A program made the position numbers and the translations under genes. The notes beneath the pieces were generated by a model. It saw only the letters and a program-made list of their open reading frames with translations, had not been told where the DNA came from and did no database searches. From the NCBI GenBank assembly GCA_002238965.1, contig MPNJ01000015.1, positions 31,288 through 95,287 on the forward strand: a stretch of DNA of 64,000 nucleotides. Direction: 5' to 3'. The stretch comes from Nitrospinae bacterium bin107 (GTDB lineage Bacteria > UBA8248). Of the stretch, positions 43,023 through 52,885 are shown piece by piece; position 1 is the first letter of the stretch; each line of letters begins with the position of its first letter.

Positions 43023-43985
43023 ATGGCGGATAGAAAAGTAAAACTCGGCGTACTTCTCCCCACGCGCGGGGTGTTGCTCTGGAACGATGGCGCGCCGGAA
43101 GTCGGCCCCATCATCGACCTTGCCGTGCACGCGGAGGAACTCGGCTACGATTCGGTGTTCGTGGGCGATTCTGTGCTCGCCAAGCCGAGGCTCGAGGCGC
43201 TCAGCGTGCTCTCCGCCGTCGCCGTGAGAACTGAGCGAGTGAAACTCGGAACCGCCGTCTTTCTGCCCTGCCTCAGAGACCCTGTTTTCCTCGCCTATCA
43301 AGTGGCTACGCTCGACGTCATCTCGGGCGGGCGCGTGATTCTCGGCGTCGGCATCGGCCCGCCGAAGCCCCAGGAATGCGTCCATGAGTTCGTGACCCTG
43401 GGCGTTCCGTTTAGAAAGCGCATGTTCTACATGCAGGAGCACATGACGCTCATGCGGAGGCTCTGGACGGAGGAGAACGTAACCTTTAAGGGCAGGTATT
43501 ACCAGGTGGAAAACGTGACGCTGGCGCACAGGCCCATCCAGAATACCGTGCCCATGTGGATTGCCTCAGCCACAGTGGACACCGCATGGCAGCGGGTGGC
43601 GAAGTTTGGAGACGGGTGGTTCCCCAACCGCGTAACGCCTGAGGAGTTTCGAGACACCTGGGGGAAAATCGTCGGCCTCGCCGGGGAAAACGGGCGCGCC
43701 CCCGGCACGCCGGCATGGTACATGACCACCTGTATCGACGACGATAAGGAATCGGCGATGAAAAACGGCGAGGCGTTCCTGCTCGATTACTACTACACCC
43801 CGTTCTGGGGCGATTCCATCGAGAAATGGGGCACATACGGCCCCGCGGAAGACCTCATAGAGCGCATCAACGCCTTCATCGATGCGGGGGCAGAGCACAT
43901 CTCCCTGCGCTTCACCCACCGGGATCAGATGAGCCAGCTCGATCGCTTCACCCGTGAAGTGCTGCCGCACCTGAATCTGGATTAG
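43023..43985 (+). CDS. LLM-class flavin-dependent oxidoreductase (2 of 3)
   Basis: A 320-residue homologue of the gene at 35462, with KLGVLLPTRGVLL, LGYDSVFVGDSVLAKPRLEA, LDVISGGRVILGVGIG and KFGDGWFPNRV. Placed seven bases behind UbiD, so a decarboxylation and an oxidation are linked. Start ATG 43023; upstream in-frame codons lie inside UbiD and are not used. Confidence 0.87.
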   Translation: MADRKVKLGVLLPTRGVLLWNDGAPEVGPIIDLAVHAEELGYDSVFVGDSVLAKPRLEALSVLSAVAVRTERVKLGTAVFLPCLRDPVFLAYQVATLDVISGGRVILGVGIGPPKPQECVHEFVTLGVPFRKRMFYMQEHMTLMRRLWTEENVTFKGRYYQVENVTLAHRPIQNTVPMWIASATVDTAWQRVAKFGDGWFPNRVTPEEFRDTWGKIVGLAGENGRAPGTPAWYMTTCIDDDKESAMKNGEAFLLDYYYTPFWGDSIEKWGTYGPAEDLIERINAFIDAGAEHISLRFTHRDQMSQLDRFTREVLPHLNLD

Positions 43986-44101
43986 GGTAAAAATCTCTCT
44001 CGTTCATTCCTGAATTCGCGCCGTATTTTGTGCGCAACTCACTGAAGGTTCATTTCTTGGAAAATAGGTAGGTGTGTATAGGCAGGAGTTAATGTGACCG
44101 C

Positions 44102-45430
44102 CTAGAATCCCGCGTCTTCGGCTCCCGGAATCTTTAGAGAACGGAAGTGGCCGTCCAACCCGCCCAGCGGAGCCGTGGCGTCCAGGCCCATCTTCGTCGT
44201 CACGCCGTCCTGCGCCGATGGGTCGAGACGGCTGCCCCACGCGCCGGGAACGACGAACAAATCCTTATCCGCCTGAAAACGCGTGGCCAGCGCCCAGTCG
44301 ACCTGCGCCGGGTTGTGGATGTCGATGTCGTGATCCACGCATATGGCGTGCTTGACGTCGTAGTGCGCGGCGAGCGCCGCCATGAGCGCGCTTTTCGCTT
44401 CCCCCTCGTTGGTTTTCCGTATCTGGACGACGCAGTGAAACCGGCCTGCGCCGGAGAGAGGGAGCACGACGTCCGTAACGGCCGGTACGGCTTTCTGGAG
44501 GTCTCGCAGGAGTCCAGCCTCTCTCGGCACGGCGCCCATCAGTAAATGATCGTAGCCCGCCGCCACGATGGAATAGAAAACGGGCTCCTCGCGCATGGCG
44601 ATGGATTTTACCCGGAACACCTCGCGCTCTCCCGCCGGGCTGTAGTAGCGTGGAAACTCCCCGAAAGGACCCTCGCGCCTGCGCTCGTCCGGCGGAATTT
44701 CCCCCTCGATCACGATTTCAGCGCCTGCGGGCACGGGAATGCCCGACCAGGGGGCGGGGGCTACGTCCACGGCGCGGCCCTTGAGACCGCCCGCCGCTTC
44801 CAGTTCGTCCTCCCCGGGGGCGAGCACGAGCTGGCTCGCCATCAGGAGCAGGGGGTCGAGGCCCACGCAGACGGCCGCCTTTAGAGCTTCTCCGCGCTCC
44901 CCGGCGCGTCTGATTATCCCCTTCAAGTGGCGCGGCAGGACGAGCAGGCCGAACAGGTCGGATTCTAAGGCGTGCATCCTGTGGATCGATACGTTGCCCG
45001 CGCCGGTATCTGGGTCCTGGGCAATGAAGACGCCGGCGGAAATGTAGGGGCCGCCGTCCAGTTCATGGTAGGTGGGGAGGGGGAGAATTTTCTGAACGTC
45101 GATATCTTTTGTGATGACGTTGCGTAAAAACGGCGCATCGGTGACTACCTTCGGCTTAACCTTGACTTCCTGTCTGCGCTGAACTTCTCGAAGCAACTCC
45201 CCGGGCGCCACCCCCATGGCGTCGGCGTACCAATCTCTCTTGCAGGCGATGTTGGCGACGACAGGCATCGGCGCGCCGTCGGTTCGCTCGAATAGAAGTG
45301 CGGTTTCACCATCCGCTTTTTGCGATAAGGCGGCGAGTTCATGACGGAGCGATACGCTGCGCGATACTCGCTTAAGCGAACCCCGTTCATCGAGGTGCGT
45401 GAGCCATGTTTTGAGGTCATGAGCGTTCAT
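44102..45430 (-). CDS. UbiD-family decarboxylase (second copy)
   Basis: A 442-residue UbiD homologue, divergent from the first copy: DVQKILPLPTYHELDGGPYI, HALESDLFGLLVLPRHL and REGPFGEFPRYYS. It lies downstream of the LysR gene on the minus strand with a 58-base gap and may be under its control. ATG 45430 is taken; 15 in-frame codons upstream are not family-like. Confidence 0.87.
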   Translation of the reverse strand: MNAHDLKTWLTHLDERGSLKRVSRSVSLRHELAALSQKADGETALLFERTDGAPMPVVANIACKRDWYADAMGVAPGELLREVQRRQEVKVKPKVVTDAPFLRNVITKDIDVQKILPLPTYHELDGGPYISAGVFIAQDPDTGAGNVSIHRMHALESDLFGLLVLPRHLKGIIRRAGERGEALKAAVCVGLDPLLLMASQLVLAPGEDELEAAGGLKGRAVDVAPAPWSGIPVPAGAEIVIEGEIPPDERRREGPFGEFPRYYSPAGEREVFRVKSIAMREEPVFYSIVAAGYDHLLMGAVPREAGLLRDLQKAVPAVTDVVLPLSGAGRFHCVVQIRKTNEGEAKSALMAALAAHYDVKHAICVDHDIDIHNPAQVDWALATRFQADKDLFVVPGAWGSRLDPSAQDGVTTKMGLDATAPLGGLDGHFRSLKIPGAEDAGF

Positions 45431-45488
45431 GCGTGTATGATGGCAAATGGAGGGATGAGCGTCAAAAGCACGCAAGGAGCGAAGAGCA

Positions 45489-46385
45489 TCACATTTCTTG
45501 CGTTATCAGAGTTTCTCTCAGCATGGTGAGGTAGTCGTTGGCGTAGGGCGGGAGGTAGACGTCGTTTCGCCGGAACAGGCCGATGCGTTTTTTCCCGAAA
45601 AGATGGGATATGTTGGCGGTTCGCCATCCGTTAGCGGTTTCGGGCCGGGGCCAGAGCGCGTTGACGACCGCGATGCCCGCCCCGTTCAGGACGGCTTCGT
45701 TGATCAGGGTGTAGGAGGACGTTTCGAATACGACGTTGATGGATAAACCCTGCTTCTCGAAGGTATGCTCGATGTGCTGGCGATCCGCCGTGCCGCGTTC
45801 CAGCAGGATGAGCGAATGCGCCCCGATCTTTTCGAGAGTGATCTCCTCCTCCTTCAGGGCTGCGTGCCCCTCGGGACAAAAGAGTAGATAGTCCGTCTCC
45901 GTCCACTCTTCGAAGGAGAAATTTCCCCGCGCCTCGGGCGCCGAGCCGAAGGCGAAATCGACCGCTCCCTCCGATACGTGTTCGAGCAGGTTTGTCCAGT
46001 TTCGTTCCAGCACGGAAATCTGGACGTTCGGGTAGCGTTCGCGAAACTTGAGGAGCGCGTCCCGGTGACCCTTCAGGATCAGCATGGGGGCCGCTTCGGC
46101 CACGACGAGCCTCCCGTGCGTTTCTCCGCGCAGGTGCCGCTCGACCGTCTCGAGGGACTCGAAAAAAGGTTTGATGGCGTCGAAGAGGTATTCTCCGCTC
46201 GGCGTTAACTGAAACTTGCGGCCCACGATCCGGTAGAGCTTCACCTTGAGGTCCGCTTCGAGCGCTTTCACCCGGATGCTGAGAGCGGGCTGCTGGATGG
46301 GGAAGGACGATTGCCTTGCCGCTCGGGTGAAGCCGCCGTGTTTTGCCACATAGTAGAAGTATTCGAGTTGCCTCAGATTCAACAT
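45489..46385 (-). CDS. LysR-family transcriptional regulator
   Basis: A 298-residue LysR regulator. The N-terminal winged helix-turn-helix is LEYFYYVAKHGGFTRAARQS with QQPALSIRVKALEADL; the C-terminal effector domain has periplasmic-binding-like halves (RLVVAEAAPMLIL; FAFGSAPEA). The family usually activates the divergent operon, here the CoA-transferase genes, when a pathway intermediate binds. Confidence 0.92.
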   Translation of the reverse strand: MLNLRQLEYFYYVAKHGGFTRAARQSSFPIQQPALSIRVKALEADLKVKLYRIVGRKFQLTPSGEYLFDAIKPFFESLETVERHLRGETHGRLVVAEAAPMLILKGHRDALLKFRERYPNVQISVLERNWTNLLEHVSEGAVDFAFGSAPEARGNFSFEEWTETDYLLFCPEGHAALKEEEITLEKIGAHSLILLERGTADRQHIEHTFEKQGLSINVVFETSSYTLINEAVLNGAGIAVVNALWPRPETANGWRTANISHLFGKKRIGLFRRNDVYLPPYANDYLTMLRETLITQEM

Positions 46386-46702
46386 GGAAGCCTCGTGAAA
46401 ACATTTGCCGTGATGCTGCTCATATCATTATGAATTTTGATGGTGCGACGCTATGCCCATCGGACTCGTTTTCTTGTATTTCTTGCGAATAACTGGTGAT
46501 AAAAGTAAACGATCTTCCAAGGCGCGATAAAATTATACGAAATATCCATTAAATAATTCAATAGATTTGATTCATATTTTCCCCATTGCGAATCCGCTGC
46601 CTTGCGTTTAATCTACACACGGGGGCATCTATTTTATCGGCTGTCGATATGAGAGTTTCAGCGCGTTGTGAGCAAGGGGCGACGAGTATCCGCCCCGCAG
46701 TG
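46386..46702. promoter_or_regulatory. Divergent control region (LysR / CoA-transferase)
   Basis: AT-rich 317 bases between the divergent genes. A dyad TATT-N7-AATA stands at 46477-46491 and further AT-rich dyads near 46530-46575. These are candidate LysR sites, but the classic T-N11-A box is not clearly present. No gene is seen here. Confidence 0.45.
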
Positions 46703-47668
46703 ATGGAGAAAAACGTGACGCAAGATTATCTATCGCTCAGGGAACAAACCCAGTCGCGGGATCGCAGCCTGAGAGACAAGGTGATGACGCTCGAGGAAGC
46801 CTGTGATTTCGTGGCCGACGGCGAACACGTCAGCCTGGGCGGCTCCACGGCCTCGAGAACCCCCTTCGCCATGATATGGGCGCTGATACGTGCGAGGAAG
46901 AAAAACCTTTTCTTCTCGCGCAGCATCGTGTCTACCGAGGGCGACCTCATTTTCGCCTCGGGGGTCGGGAATCACATCCTCACGAGCTGGTTCAGCCAGG
47001 GAATCGTCTGGGGCGTTTCGCGCGTCATGCGGCATTTCACCGAGAACAGGTTGGCTCGTTTCGAGGAATGGAGCCATATGTCCATCGGCCTGCGCTACAG
47101 GGCGGGCGCCATGGGCGTTCCGTTCATGCCGATGCGCTCGATGATGGGTTCGGACGTGGCCGGGCAGCTCGACAATCTCAAGGAGATGACTTGCCCCTTC
47201 ACGGGCGAGAAAATCCTCTTGGTTCCGGCCCTGAATCCCGATGTCGCCTTGATTCACGTGCAGCGTTGCGACCCCTACGGCAACGCGCAACTGGACGGCC
47301 TGACTTTCATGGATATCGACATGGCGATGGCGGCGAACCGCGTCATCATCACCACCGAGCGCATCATCTCGAACGATCAGATTCGCAGAAGGCCCGATCA
47401 GACGAGAATCCCTTTCTTCACCGTCGACGCCGTTGTGGAAGCGCCTTACGGCTGTGCGCCGCATGAATGCTTCGGCGTCTATGAGCCTTTATTCTCACAC
47501 ATGGACTACTACGCAGAACTCACGAGGAAAGAGCCGATGGAGGGCGTGAAGACGTATCTGGACGAATACTTCTACGCACCGAAGAACTGGACGGAATATC
47601 TCGAACTCATCGGCCTGGAGAAGCTGTTGGATGCGGCCCGCAGGGGGAGGAGCATTTATGACGATTGA
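46703..47668 (+). CDS. CoA-transferase subunit A (IpdA-like)
   Basis: A 321-residue class I CoA-transferase alpha-type subunit. MTLEEACDFVADGEHVSLGG, ALIRARKKNLFF and ALIHVQRCDPYGNAQLDG are family blocks; homologues include glutaconate CoA-transferase A and the actinobacterial steroid-ring hydrolase IpdA. Start ATG 46703 or GTG 46715 (GGAG six bases before). It overlaps the B subunit start by 11 bases. Confidence 0.85.
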   Translation: MEKNVTQDYLSLREQTQSRDRSLRDKVMTLEEACDFVADGEHVSLGGSTASRTPFAMIWALIRARKKNLFFSRSIVSTEGDLIFASGVGNHILTSWFSQGIVWGVSRVMRHFTENRLARFEEWSHMSIGLRYRAGAMGVPFMPMRSMMGSDVAGQLDNLKEMTCPFTGEKILLVPALNPDVALIHVQRCDPYGNAQLDGLTFMDIDMAMAANRVIITTERIISNDQIRRRPDQTRIPFFTVDAVVEAPYGCAPHECFGVYEPLFSHMDYYAELTRKEPMEGVKTYLDEYFYAPKNWTEYLELIGLEKLLDAARRGRSIYDD

Positions 47669-48431
47669 GACGAAAAACTTCACGGCGTCGGAGCTTTTGT
47701 GCGTCATGAGCGCCCGCGCGCTCGAAGACGGGCAGGTGGTTTTCGCGGGCGTGGGGATTCCGCTGCTGGCGGCCACGCTGGCACAGCGCCTCCATGCCCC
47801 GGGCGTGACGATACTCTTCGAGGGCGGCACCATCGGCCCGCACGTCGTGCCCGGCCAGCTTCCGCCCACGACGAACGAGCAGCGCTGCACGCGCAAGGCG
47901 AATATGCTGGTGAGCATCACCGAGGTCTTGCTCCTGCTCCAGCGCGGTTACGTGGACGTGGGCTTCATGGGGGGCGCGCAAATCGATCAGTACGGCAACC
48001 TGAACAGCTCCTTCATCGGAAGCGCTGACGATCCTTCCGTGCGGCTGCCCGGCACTGGCGGGGGGAACGACATCTCGAGCCTCACGAGGATGATCGTGGC
48101 GATGCCGCAGGAAAAGCGCCGTTTTGTGGAAAGCGTGGATTTCATCACCAGCCCCGGCTATATCAGAGGCGGTACTTCGAGGCGCGATTCGGGCCTGATA
48201 GCCGGGGGCATGTACCGCGTGGTCACTGATCTCGCGATTCTGGGGTTCGATGACGACACGGGCCGTATGCGCGTCGAGGCCCTGCACCCGGGCGTCACAC
48301 CCGAACAGGCGCAGGAAAACACGGGCTTCGAGCTGATCATCGACTCATCGGTGGGAACCACGGAGCCGCCCACGGAAGAGGAATTGGCCGCGCTTCGCCA
48401 TCTGGATCCGGACAAGGTCTACACCGCATAA
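47658..48431 (+). CDS. CoA-transferase subunit B (IpdB-like)
   Basis: A 257-residue beta-type subunit. TILFEGGTIGPHV carries the Glu at the place of the family's catalytic glutamate, GFMGGAQIDQYGNLNSSFIG and RFVESVDFITSPGY follow. ATG 47658 has GGGAGGAG upstream, inside the A gene end. Acts with the A subunit to activate an acid as CoA ester or to open a ring. Confidence 0.87.
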   Translation: MTIETKNFTASELLCVMSARALEDGQVVFAGVGIPLLAATLAQRLHAPGVTILFEGGTIGPHVVPGQLPPTTNEQRCTRKANMLVSITEVLLLLQRGYVDVGFMGGAQIDQYGNLNSSFIGSADDPSVRLPGTGGGNDISSLTRMIVAMPQEKRRFVESVDFITSPGYIRGGTSRRDSGLIAGGMYRVVTDLAILGFDDDTGRMRVEALHPGVTPEQAQENTGFELIIDSSVGTTEPPTEEELAALRHLDPDKVYTA

Positions 48432-48446
48432 CCACATGGAGCCGTC

Positions 48447-49730
48447 ATGAGCGCCGAGCACAGAGAAAAAATTCTAGCCCAGGTCGACGCCCATCAGGAC
48501 GAGATAATCGCCCTGCTCGCCAAGCTCGTGCAGATACCGAGCGTGACGGGGGATGAGGAAGAGATTCAAGGCTACATCGCGGATTTCCTTCGCGATATGA
48601 ACCTCGAGGTCGACGTCTGGGAATCTGACTGGGAGGAGCTTAAAAAACACCCCGAGTACGTGCCCGTCACGAGGGGGTATGAGGGAAGGCCGAACGTGGT
48701 CGCCGTCCTTAAGGGCTCAGGCGGAGGCAGGTCGCTCCTGATGAACGGCCACACCGACACCGTCCCCAACGGCCCGGATGACGCCTGGGAGCATGGGCCG
48801 CTCTCCGCCGACATCGCGGACGGGCGCCTGTACGGGCGCGGCGCTTCTGACATGAAAAGCGGTGTGGCGGCCATCATGATGGCGGCGAAATGCTTCATGG
48901 CGGCGGGACTCAGGCCCAAGGGCGATGTGATTCTCGATTTCGTCGTGGATGAGGAGTTGAGCGGCCATGGAACGCTCGACACCATTTTGCGCGGCTATAC
49001 GGCGGATGCGGGCATATGCTGCGAAACGAGCGGCAACGCCATCCAGCCTGGCTGCATCGGCAGAATCTGGTTCGAGATACTGGTACGCGGAAAAGCGGCG
49101 GGTATCCAGCGAAGGTATCAGGGCGTCAACGCCATCGACCTGGGCTACAAGATCGTTCAGGCGGTGGCCGATCTCGAGAAAAAACGCCTGGAGACGGTAT
49201 CCCATCCGCTGTATTCTAAAATCATCGACGCGATTCCCTGCATGGTCGGCTCGATGGAGGCCGGGAGTTTCCCGAGCGCTTTCCCGGACACTTGCGTTCT
49301 CAAGGGGAGCCTCGCCACCGTTCCCGGCGAGGATCACGACGCGGCCAAGCAAAGCCTTGTCGATCAGGTGGCGCAGGCGGCTCTTGATGACCCGTGGATG
49401 AAGGATCATCCGCCGGAGGTGCGTTTTGTGGGCTATTACGCCGAATCGGCGGCGGTGGACGCTGAACACCCGATCGTCAAGACGGTGGCGAGCGCCTACC
49501 AGGAAGTATCGGGCAACACCCCTGAAATCTCCGGACGCCAGGGAGCGGCGGACACACGCTTTCTGAACGGTTTCGCCGGCATCCCGACGGTGATCTTCGG
49601 CCCTGGCCCCACCACCCAGATGCACGCGAACAACGAGTGGGTGGCCGTGGAGGACGTGATCGACGCAACGAAAACACTGGCGCTCTCCATTCTGGATTGG
49701 TGCGGAGCGGAATTAGACCGAGGGAATTGA
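48447..49730 (+). CDS. M20-family metallopeptidase (ArgE/DapE/CPG2-like)
   Basis: A 427-residue zinc hydrolase. Metal ligands: LLMNGHTDTVPNG, YGRGASDMKSGVAAIMMA, FVVDEELSGHGTLD and CETSGNAI, and a late His in TQMHANNEW. Hydrolyses amide bonds in peptides, N-acyl amino acids or similar. The dimerisation lid is normal in size. Starts 15 bases past the CoA-transferase stop, same operon. Confidence 0.88.
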   Translation: MSAEHREKILAQVDAHQDEIIALLAKLVQIPSVTGDEEEIQGYIADFLRDMNLEVDVWESDWEELKKHPEYVPVTRGYEGRPNVVAVLKGSGGGRSLLMNGHTDTVPNGPDDAWEHGPLSADIADGRLYGRGASDMKSGVAAIMMAAKCFMAAGLRPKGDVILDFVVDEELSGHGTLDTILRGYTADAGICCETSGNAIQPGCIGRIWFEILVRGKAAGIQRRYQGVNAIDLGYKIVQAVADLEKKRLETVSHPLYSKIIDAIPCMVGSMEAGSFPSAFPDTCVLKGSLATVPGEDHDAAKQSLVDQVAQAALDDPWMKDHPPEVRFVGYYAESAAVDAEHPIVKTVASAYQEVSGNTPEISGRQGAADTRFLNGFAGIPTVIFGPGPTTQMHANNEWVAVEDVIDATKTLALSILDWCGAELDRGN

Positions 49731-49731
49731 C

Positions 49732-50688
49732 ATGTCAGGAAAAGACGTCAAGTACGGAATCGCCATGCGGAATTTCACCGCGTATCCAGAACTCCCCGAC
49801 GCGGAGGCGCTCATCGAATACGGCGTCGCCATGGAGGAGTTGGGCTTCGAATCCCTGTGGGTGTGGGACCACATTCTGCTGGGCGTGGAGCCGCACTTCC
49901 CCATCATCGAGTCGTTGACGCTTCTGACGGCGGTGGCCGCTCGGACGAGCAGAATCAAACTCGGCACGGGCGTGCTCGTCTTGCCGCTCAGGAACCCGCT
50001 CGTCGTGGCGAAGCAATTATCGAGTATCGATCAGATATCGAACGGCCGCCTCATCGTCGGCATGGCGTCGGGCTGGTACAAGCGCGAGTTCGACGCGGTG
50101 GGCGTTCCTTTCGAGAAACGTGGCAACATCATGGATCAGAACATCGAGATCATCACGAGGCTGTGGACCGAGGATATGGTGCGCGCCGAATATGGACACT
50201 ACAACCTGAGAAACTCCGTCATGTTCCCGAAGCCCGTACAGAGCCCGAGGCCGAGCATTCTCATCGGGGGTTACGTCGATCGCGTGCTCAAGCGCGCCGG
50301 AGAAAAGGGCGACGGCTGGCTCACCTACTTTTATACGCCAGAGAGTTTTACGGAATCCTGGAATAAAGTTCTCCGCTTCGCGGAAGAGGCAGGGCGCGAT
50401 ACCGCCGCGCTTGAGAGCACGAACCAGCTTCCCATCATGGTGGGCGATTCGCGCGCGGAAATCGAGGAGCCGATGAACGAATGGCTCCACACGGAGTGGG
50501 ACTATGCCTCTTGGAGCGAGTCCACGGCCAATAGCGCCGTCATGGGAAATGTCTATGAGTGCGTTGCGCAACTCCAAGCCCACATCGACACCGGGGTCGA
50601 CCGGCTCATTTTCGTTCCCTACAAATACCAGATGGAACAGGTGGAGATCGTGGCGAAGGAAATCATCCCTCGTCTGAGAGCGGGGTAG
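49732..50688 (+). CDS. LLM-class flavin-dependent oxidoreductase (3 of 3)
   Basis: A 318-residue LLM protein of another subgroup than the first two: KYGIAMRNFTAYPELPD, LGFESLWVWDHILLG, LSSIDQISNGRLIVGMASGW. F420 or FMN use cannot be told from sequence. ATG 49732, one base past the M20 stop, so the two are strictly coupled. Confidence 0.87.
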   Translation: MSGKDVKYGIAMRNFTAYPELPDAEALIEYGVAMEELGFESLWVWDHILLGVEPHFPIIESLTLLTAVAARTSRIKLGTGVLVLPLRNPLVVAKQLSSIDQISNGRLIVGMASGWYKREFDAVGVPFEKRGNIMDQNIEIITRLWTEDMVRAEYGHYNLRNSVMFPKPVQSPRPSILIGGYVDRVLKRAGEKGDGWLTYFYTPESFTESWNKVLRFAEEAGRDTAALESTNQLPIMVGDSRAEIEEPMNEWLHTEWDYASWSESTANSAVMGNVYECVAQLQAHIDTGVDRLIFVPYKYQMEQVEIVAKEIIPRLRAG

Positions 50689-50725
50689 CATAAGGAATCA
50701 CACGCCGCCTCACGGGAGTAGAAAC

Positions 50726-51778
50726 ATGCAAGTGACATCGAGAGAATGGAACAGTCTGGCTTCGGCATCGGAGACGATTTTCGACGCGGTGGGTTTTACA
50801 CCGCTTGTGAAACTCGGCCGCATCGCACAAGGACTGGGACCTGAGATTTTCGCCAAAATCGAATGGTTTTCCCCCACGGGCAGCTTGAAGGACCGCATAT
50901 ATGAGCAGATGATCTCCCGCGCCGAGGAGCGGGGGGAGTTGACGCCAGGGAAGGTGATTCTGGAGTGTTCGTCCGGAAATGCGGGCATCGCCTGCGCCGC
51001 GGCCGCTGCGGTCAAAGGGTACGCGTGCATCATCGTCATGCCGGAGTTGATGAGTCCCGAGCGCAAGAAGATGATTCGCGCCTTTGGGGCGGAACTCATC
51101 ACGACGCCGGGCGGGGAGAGCGATGTGGACGTCGCCCTCGTGCGTATGAAGGAAATGGCCGCGAGCGACCCCGGCAGATACTGGGTCCCCGCCGAATTCG
51201 AGAATATGGACAACGTGGATACGCACTACACCACCTCGGGTCCTGAAATCTGGGAGCAACTGGACGGCGATGTGGATGCGCTCATCGCCGCTGTGGGCAC
51301 GGGCGGCTGGCTCACGGGCGTGGGACGTTTTTTGAGGGAGAAAAACCCAAAACTCAAAATCTACGGCGTGGAGCCAACGGAATCGCCTCTCATCAGCGAG
51401 GGAATATGCTGTGGACACGGTATCGCGGGAATCGGCGACGGATTGATTCCCAATATACTGGATTTATCGATCATCGACGGCATCATCACCGCCTCGACCG
51501 AAGAGTCACTCCGCATGGCGAGGCGCGCCTCGCGCGAGGAGGGCCTTTTCTGCGGCATTTCCTCGGGTTGCAACCTGGCGGCTGCGATAAAGTTTGCGCG
51601 CTCTTATCCCGAAGCTGGTCGAATCGTCACCATTTTCGGAGACTCGGGCCAGCGCTACTTCTCCACCCCGCTTTGTCATGACGAATCGGGCATGGAGGCA
51701 GCACTGCAGGATGTCGTTGAAGGTGACAGGGAGATGATGCTCCAGAAATTCAGAACATCGTGGGAGATCATCGAATAG
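50726..51778 (+). CDS. Cysteine-synthase-like PLP enzyme (first copy)
   Basis: A 350-residue fold-type II PLP enzyme. The Lys that binds PLP is in SPTGSLKDRIYEQM, the substrate loop is ECSSGNAGIACAAAA, and the phosphate loop is in GTGGWLTGVG. Related to cysteine synthase and cystathionine beta-synthase. The C-terminal stretch differs from CysK, so the substrate may not be O-acetylserine. Confidence 0.85.
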   Translation: MQVTSREWNSLASASETIFDAVGFTPLVKLGRIAQGLGPEIFAKIEWFSPTGSLKDRIYEQMISRAEERGELTPGKVILECSSGNAGIACAAAAAVKGYACIIVMPELMSPERKKMIRAFGAELITTPGGESDVDVALVRMKEMAASDPGRYWVPAEFENMDNVDTHYTTSGPEIWEQLDGDVDALIAAVGTGGWLTGVGRFLREKNPKLKIYGVEPTESPLISEGICCGHGIAGIGDGLIPNILDLSIIDGIITASTEESLRMARRASREEGLFCGISSGCNLAAAIKFARSYPEAGRIVTIFGDSGQRYFSTPLCHDESGMEAALQDVVEGDREMMLQKFRTSWEIIE

Positions 51779-51808
51779 GGAATTTTCCTTCTTATTAAGG
51801 CGCAAGAA

Positions 51809-52864
51809 ATGGGCATTCAAAAAAGAGCCTGGGATTCTTACAGACGCTATTCGGAAAACATATTCGACGCCATCGGGGGCACGCCTCTGGTTCGCTTGAA
51901 CAAGGTGGCGGCGGACGTGGAGCCCGAAGTCTATGCGAAGCTCGAGTGGTACTCGCCATCGGGGAGCCTCAAGGATCGCATCTACTACAACATGCTCCTG
52001 AACGCGGAGGAACGCGGCGACCTGAAAGCCGGCATGACGGTGCTCGAATGCTCCACCGGCAACGCAGGCATCGCCTGCGCGTTCGTATCCGCAGTAAAGG
52101 GCTACCCCTGCATCGTCGTTATGCCCGAGGGTATGAGCGATGAGCGAAAAAAGCTCATGCGCGCCTACGGGGCCGATTTGGTGTTTACGCCGGGTGGGGA
52201 GAGCGACGTCGATCTCGCGCTCGATAAACTCGAAGAAATCCGGGCGACTTCGCCCGGGAAATTCTGGGTTCCCGCCCAATTCGACAACCTCGACAACAAC
52301 GAGGCGCATTACCTTACGACGGGGCCTGAGATTTTCGAGCAATTGGATGGACGTGTCGACGCCGTGGTAGCGTCGCAGGGAACGGGTGGCTGGGTGAGCG
52401 GCGTGGGGAAATTCCTGCGCGAGGACAACCCGGACGTGAGGCTCTACGCCGTGGAGCCTGAGGAATGTCCGCTCTTGAGCGAGCGGGGCTGGGGGCCGCA
52501 CGGCATCGAGGGTATCGGGGACGGCTTCGTGCCCAGGGCGCTCGATTTGTCGCTGCTAACGGGCATCGTAACGACGACGACGGGTGAATCGGTCGAAATG
52601 GCGCAGCGCCTCGCACGCGAGGAGGGGGTTTTTTGCGGTATTTCCTCGGGCTGCAACGTGGCGGCCGCCGTCAAGCTGGCCCGCAGGCATCCCGAACTGG
52701 CCAACATCGTCACGAACATCAACGACACGGGACAACGCTATTTCACCACCGCCTTATGCGGGGAGGAGAAACACGTCGATATTCCCGAGCGCGATCACCA
52801 TGTGGACCCATACAGCGCGGCGCAACTCGATCGGTATTCGAGTGAATGGGAAATCATCACCTAG
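51809..52864 (+). CDS. Cysteine-synthase-like PLP enzyme (second copy)
   Basis: A 351-residue paralogue of the preceding gene, identical in layout (AIGGTPLVRLNKVAADVEPE, SPSGSLKDRIYYN, ECSTGNAGIACAFVSAV, GTGGWVSGVG, CGISSGCNVAAAVKLARRH). The pair lies in tandem with 30 bases between. Perhaps a heteromer, or two steps on related substrates. Confidence 0.85.
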   Translation: MGIQKRAWDSYRRYSENIFDAIGGTPLVRLNKVAADVEPEVYAKLEWYSPSGSLKDRIYYNMLLNAEERGDLKAGMTVLECSTGNAGIACAFVSAVKGYPCIVVMPEGMSDERKKLMRAYGADLVFTPGGESDVDLALDKLEEIRATSPGKFWVPAQFDNLDNNEAHYLTTGPEIFEQLDGRVDAVVASQGTGGWVSGVGKFLREDNPDVRLYAVEPEECPLLSERGWGPHGIEGIGDGFVPRALDLSLLTGIVTTTTGESVEMAQRLAREEGVFCGISSGCNVAAAVKLARRHPELANIVTNINDTGQRYFTTALCGEEKHVDIPERDHHVDPYSAAQLDRYSSEWEIIT

Positions 52865-52885
52865 CATCTACCGCAGGTAAGAGAG

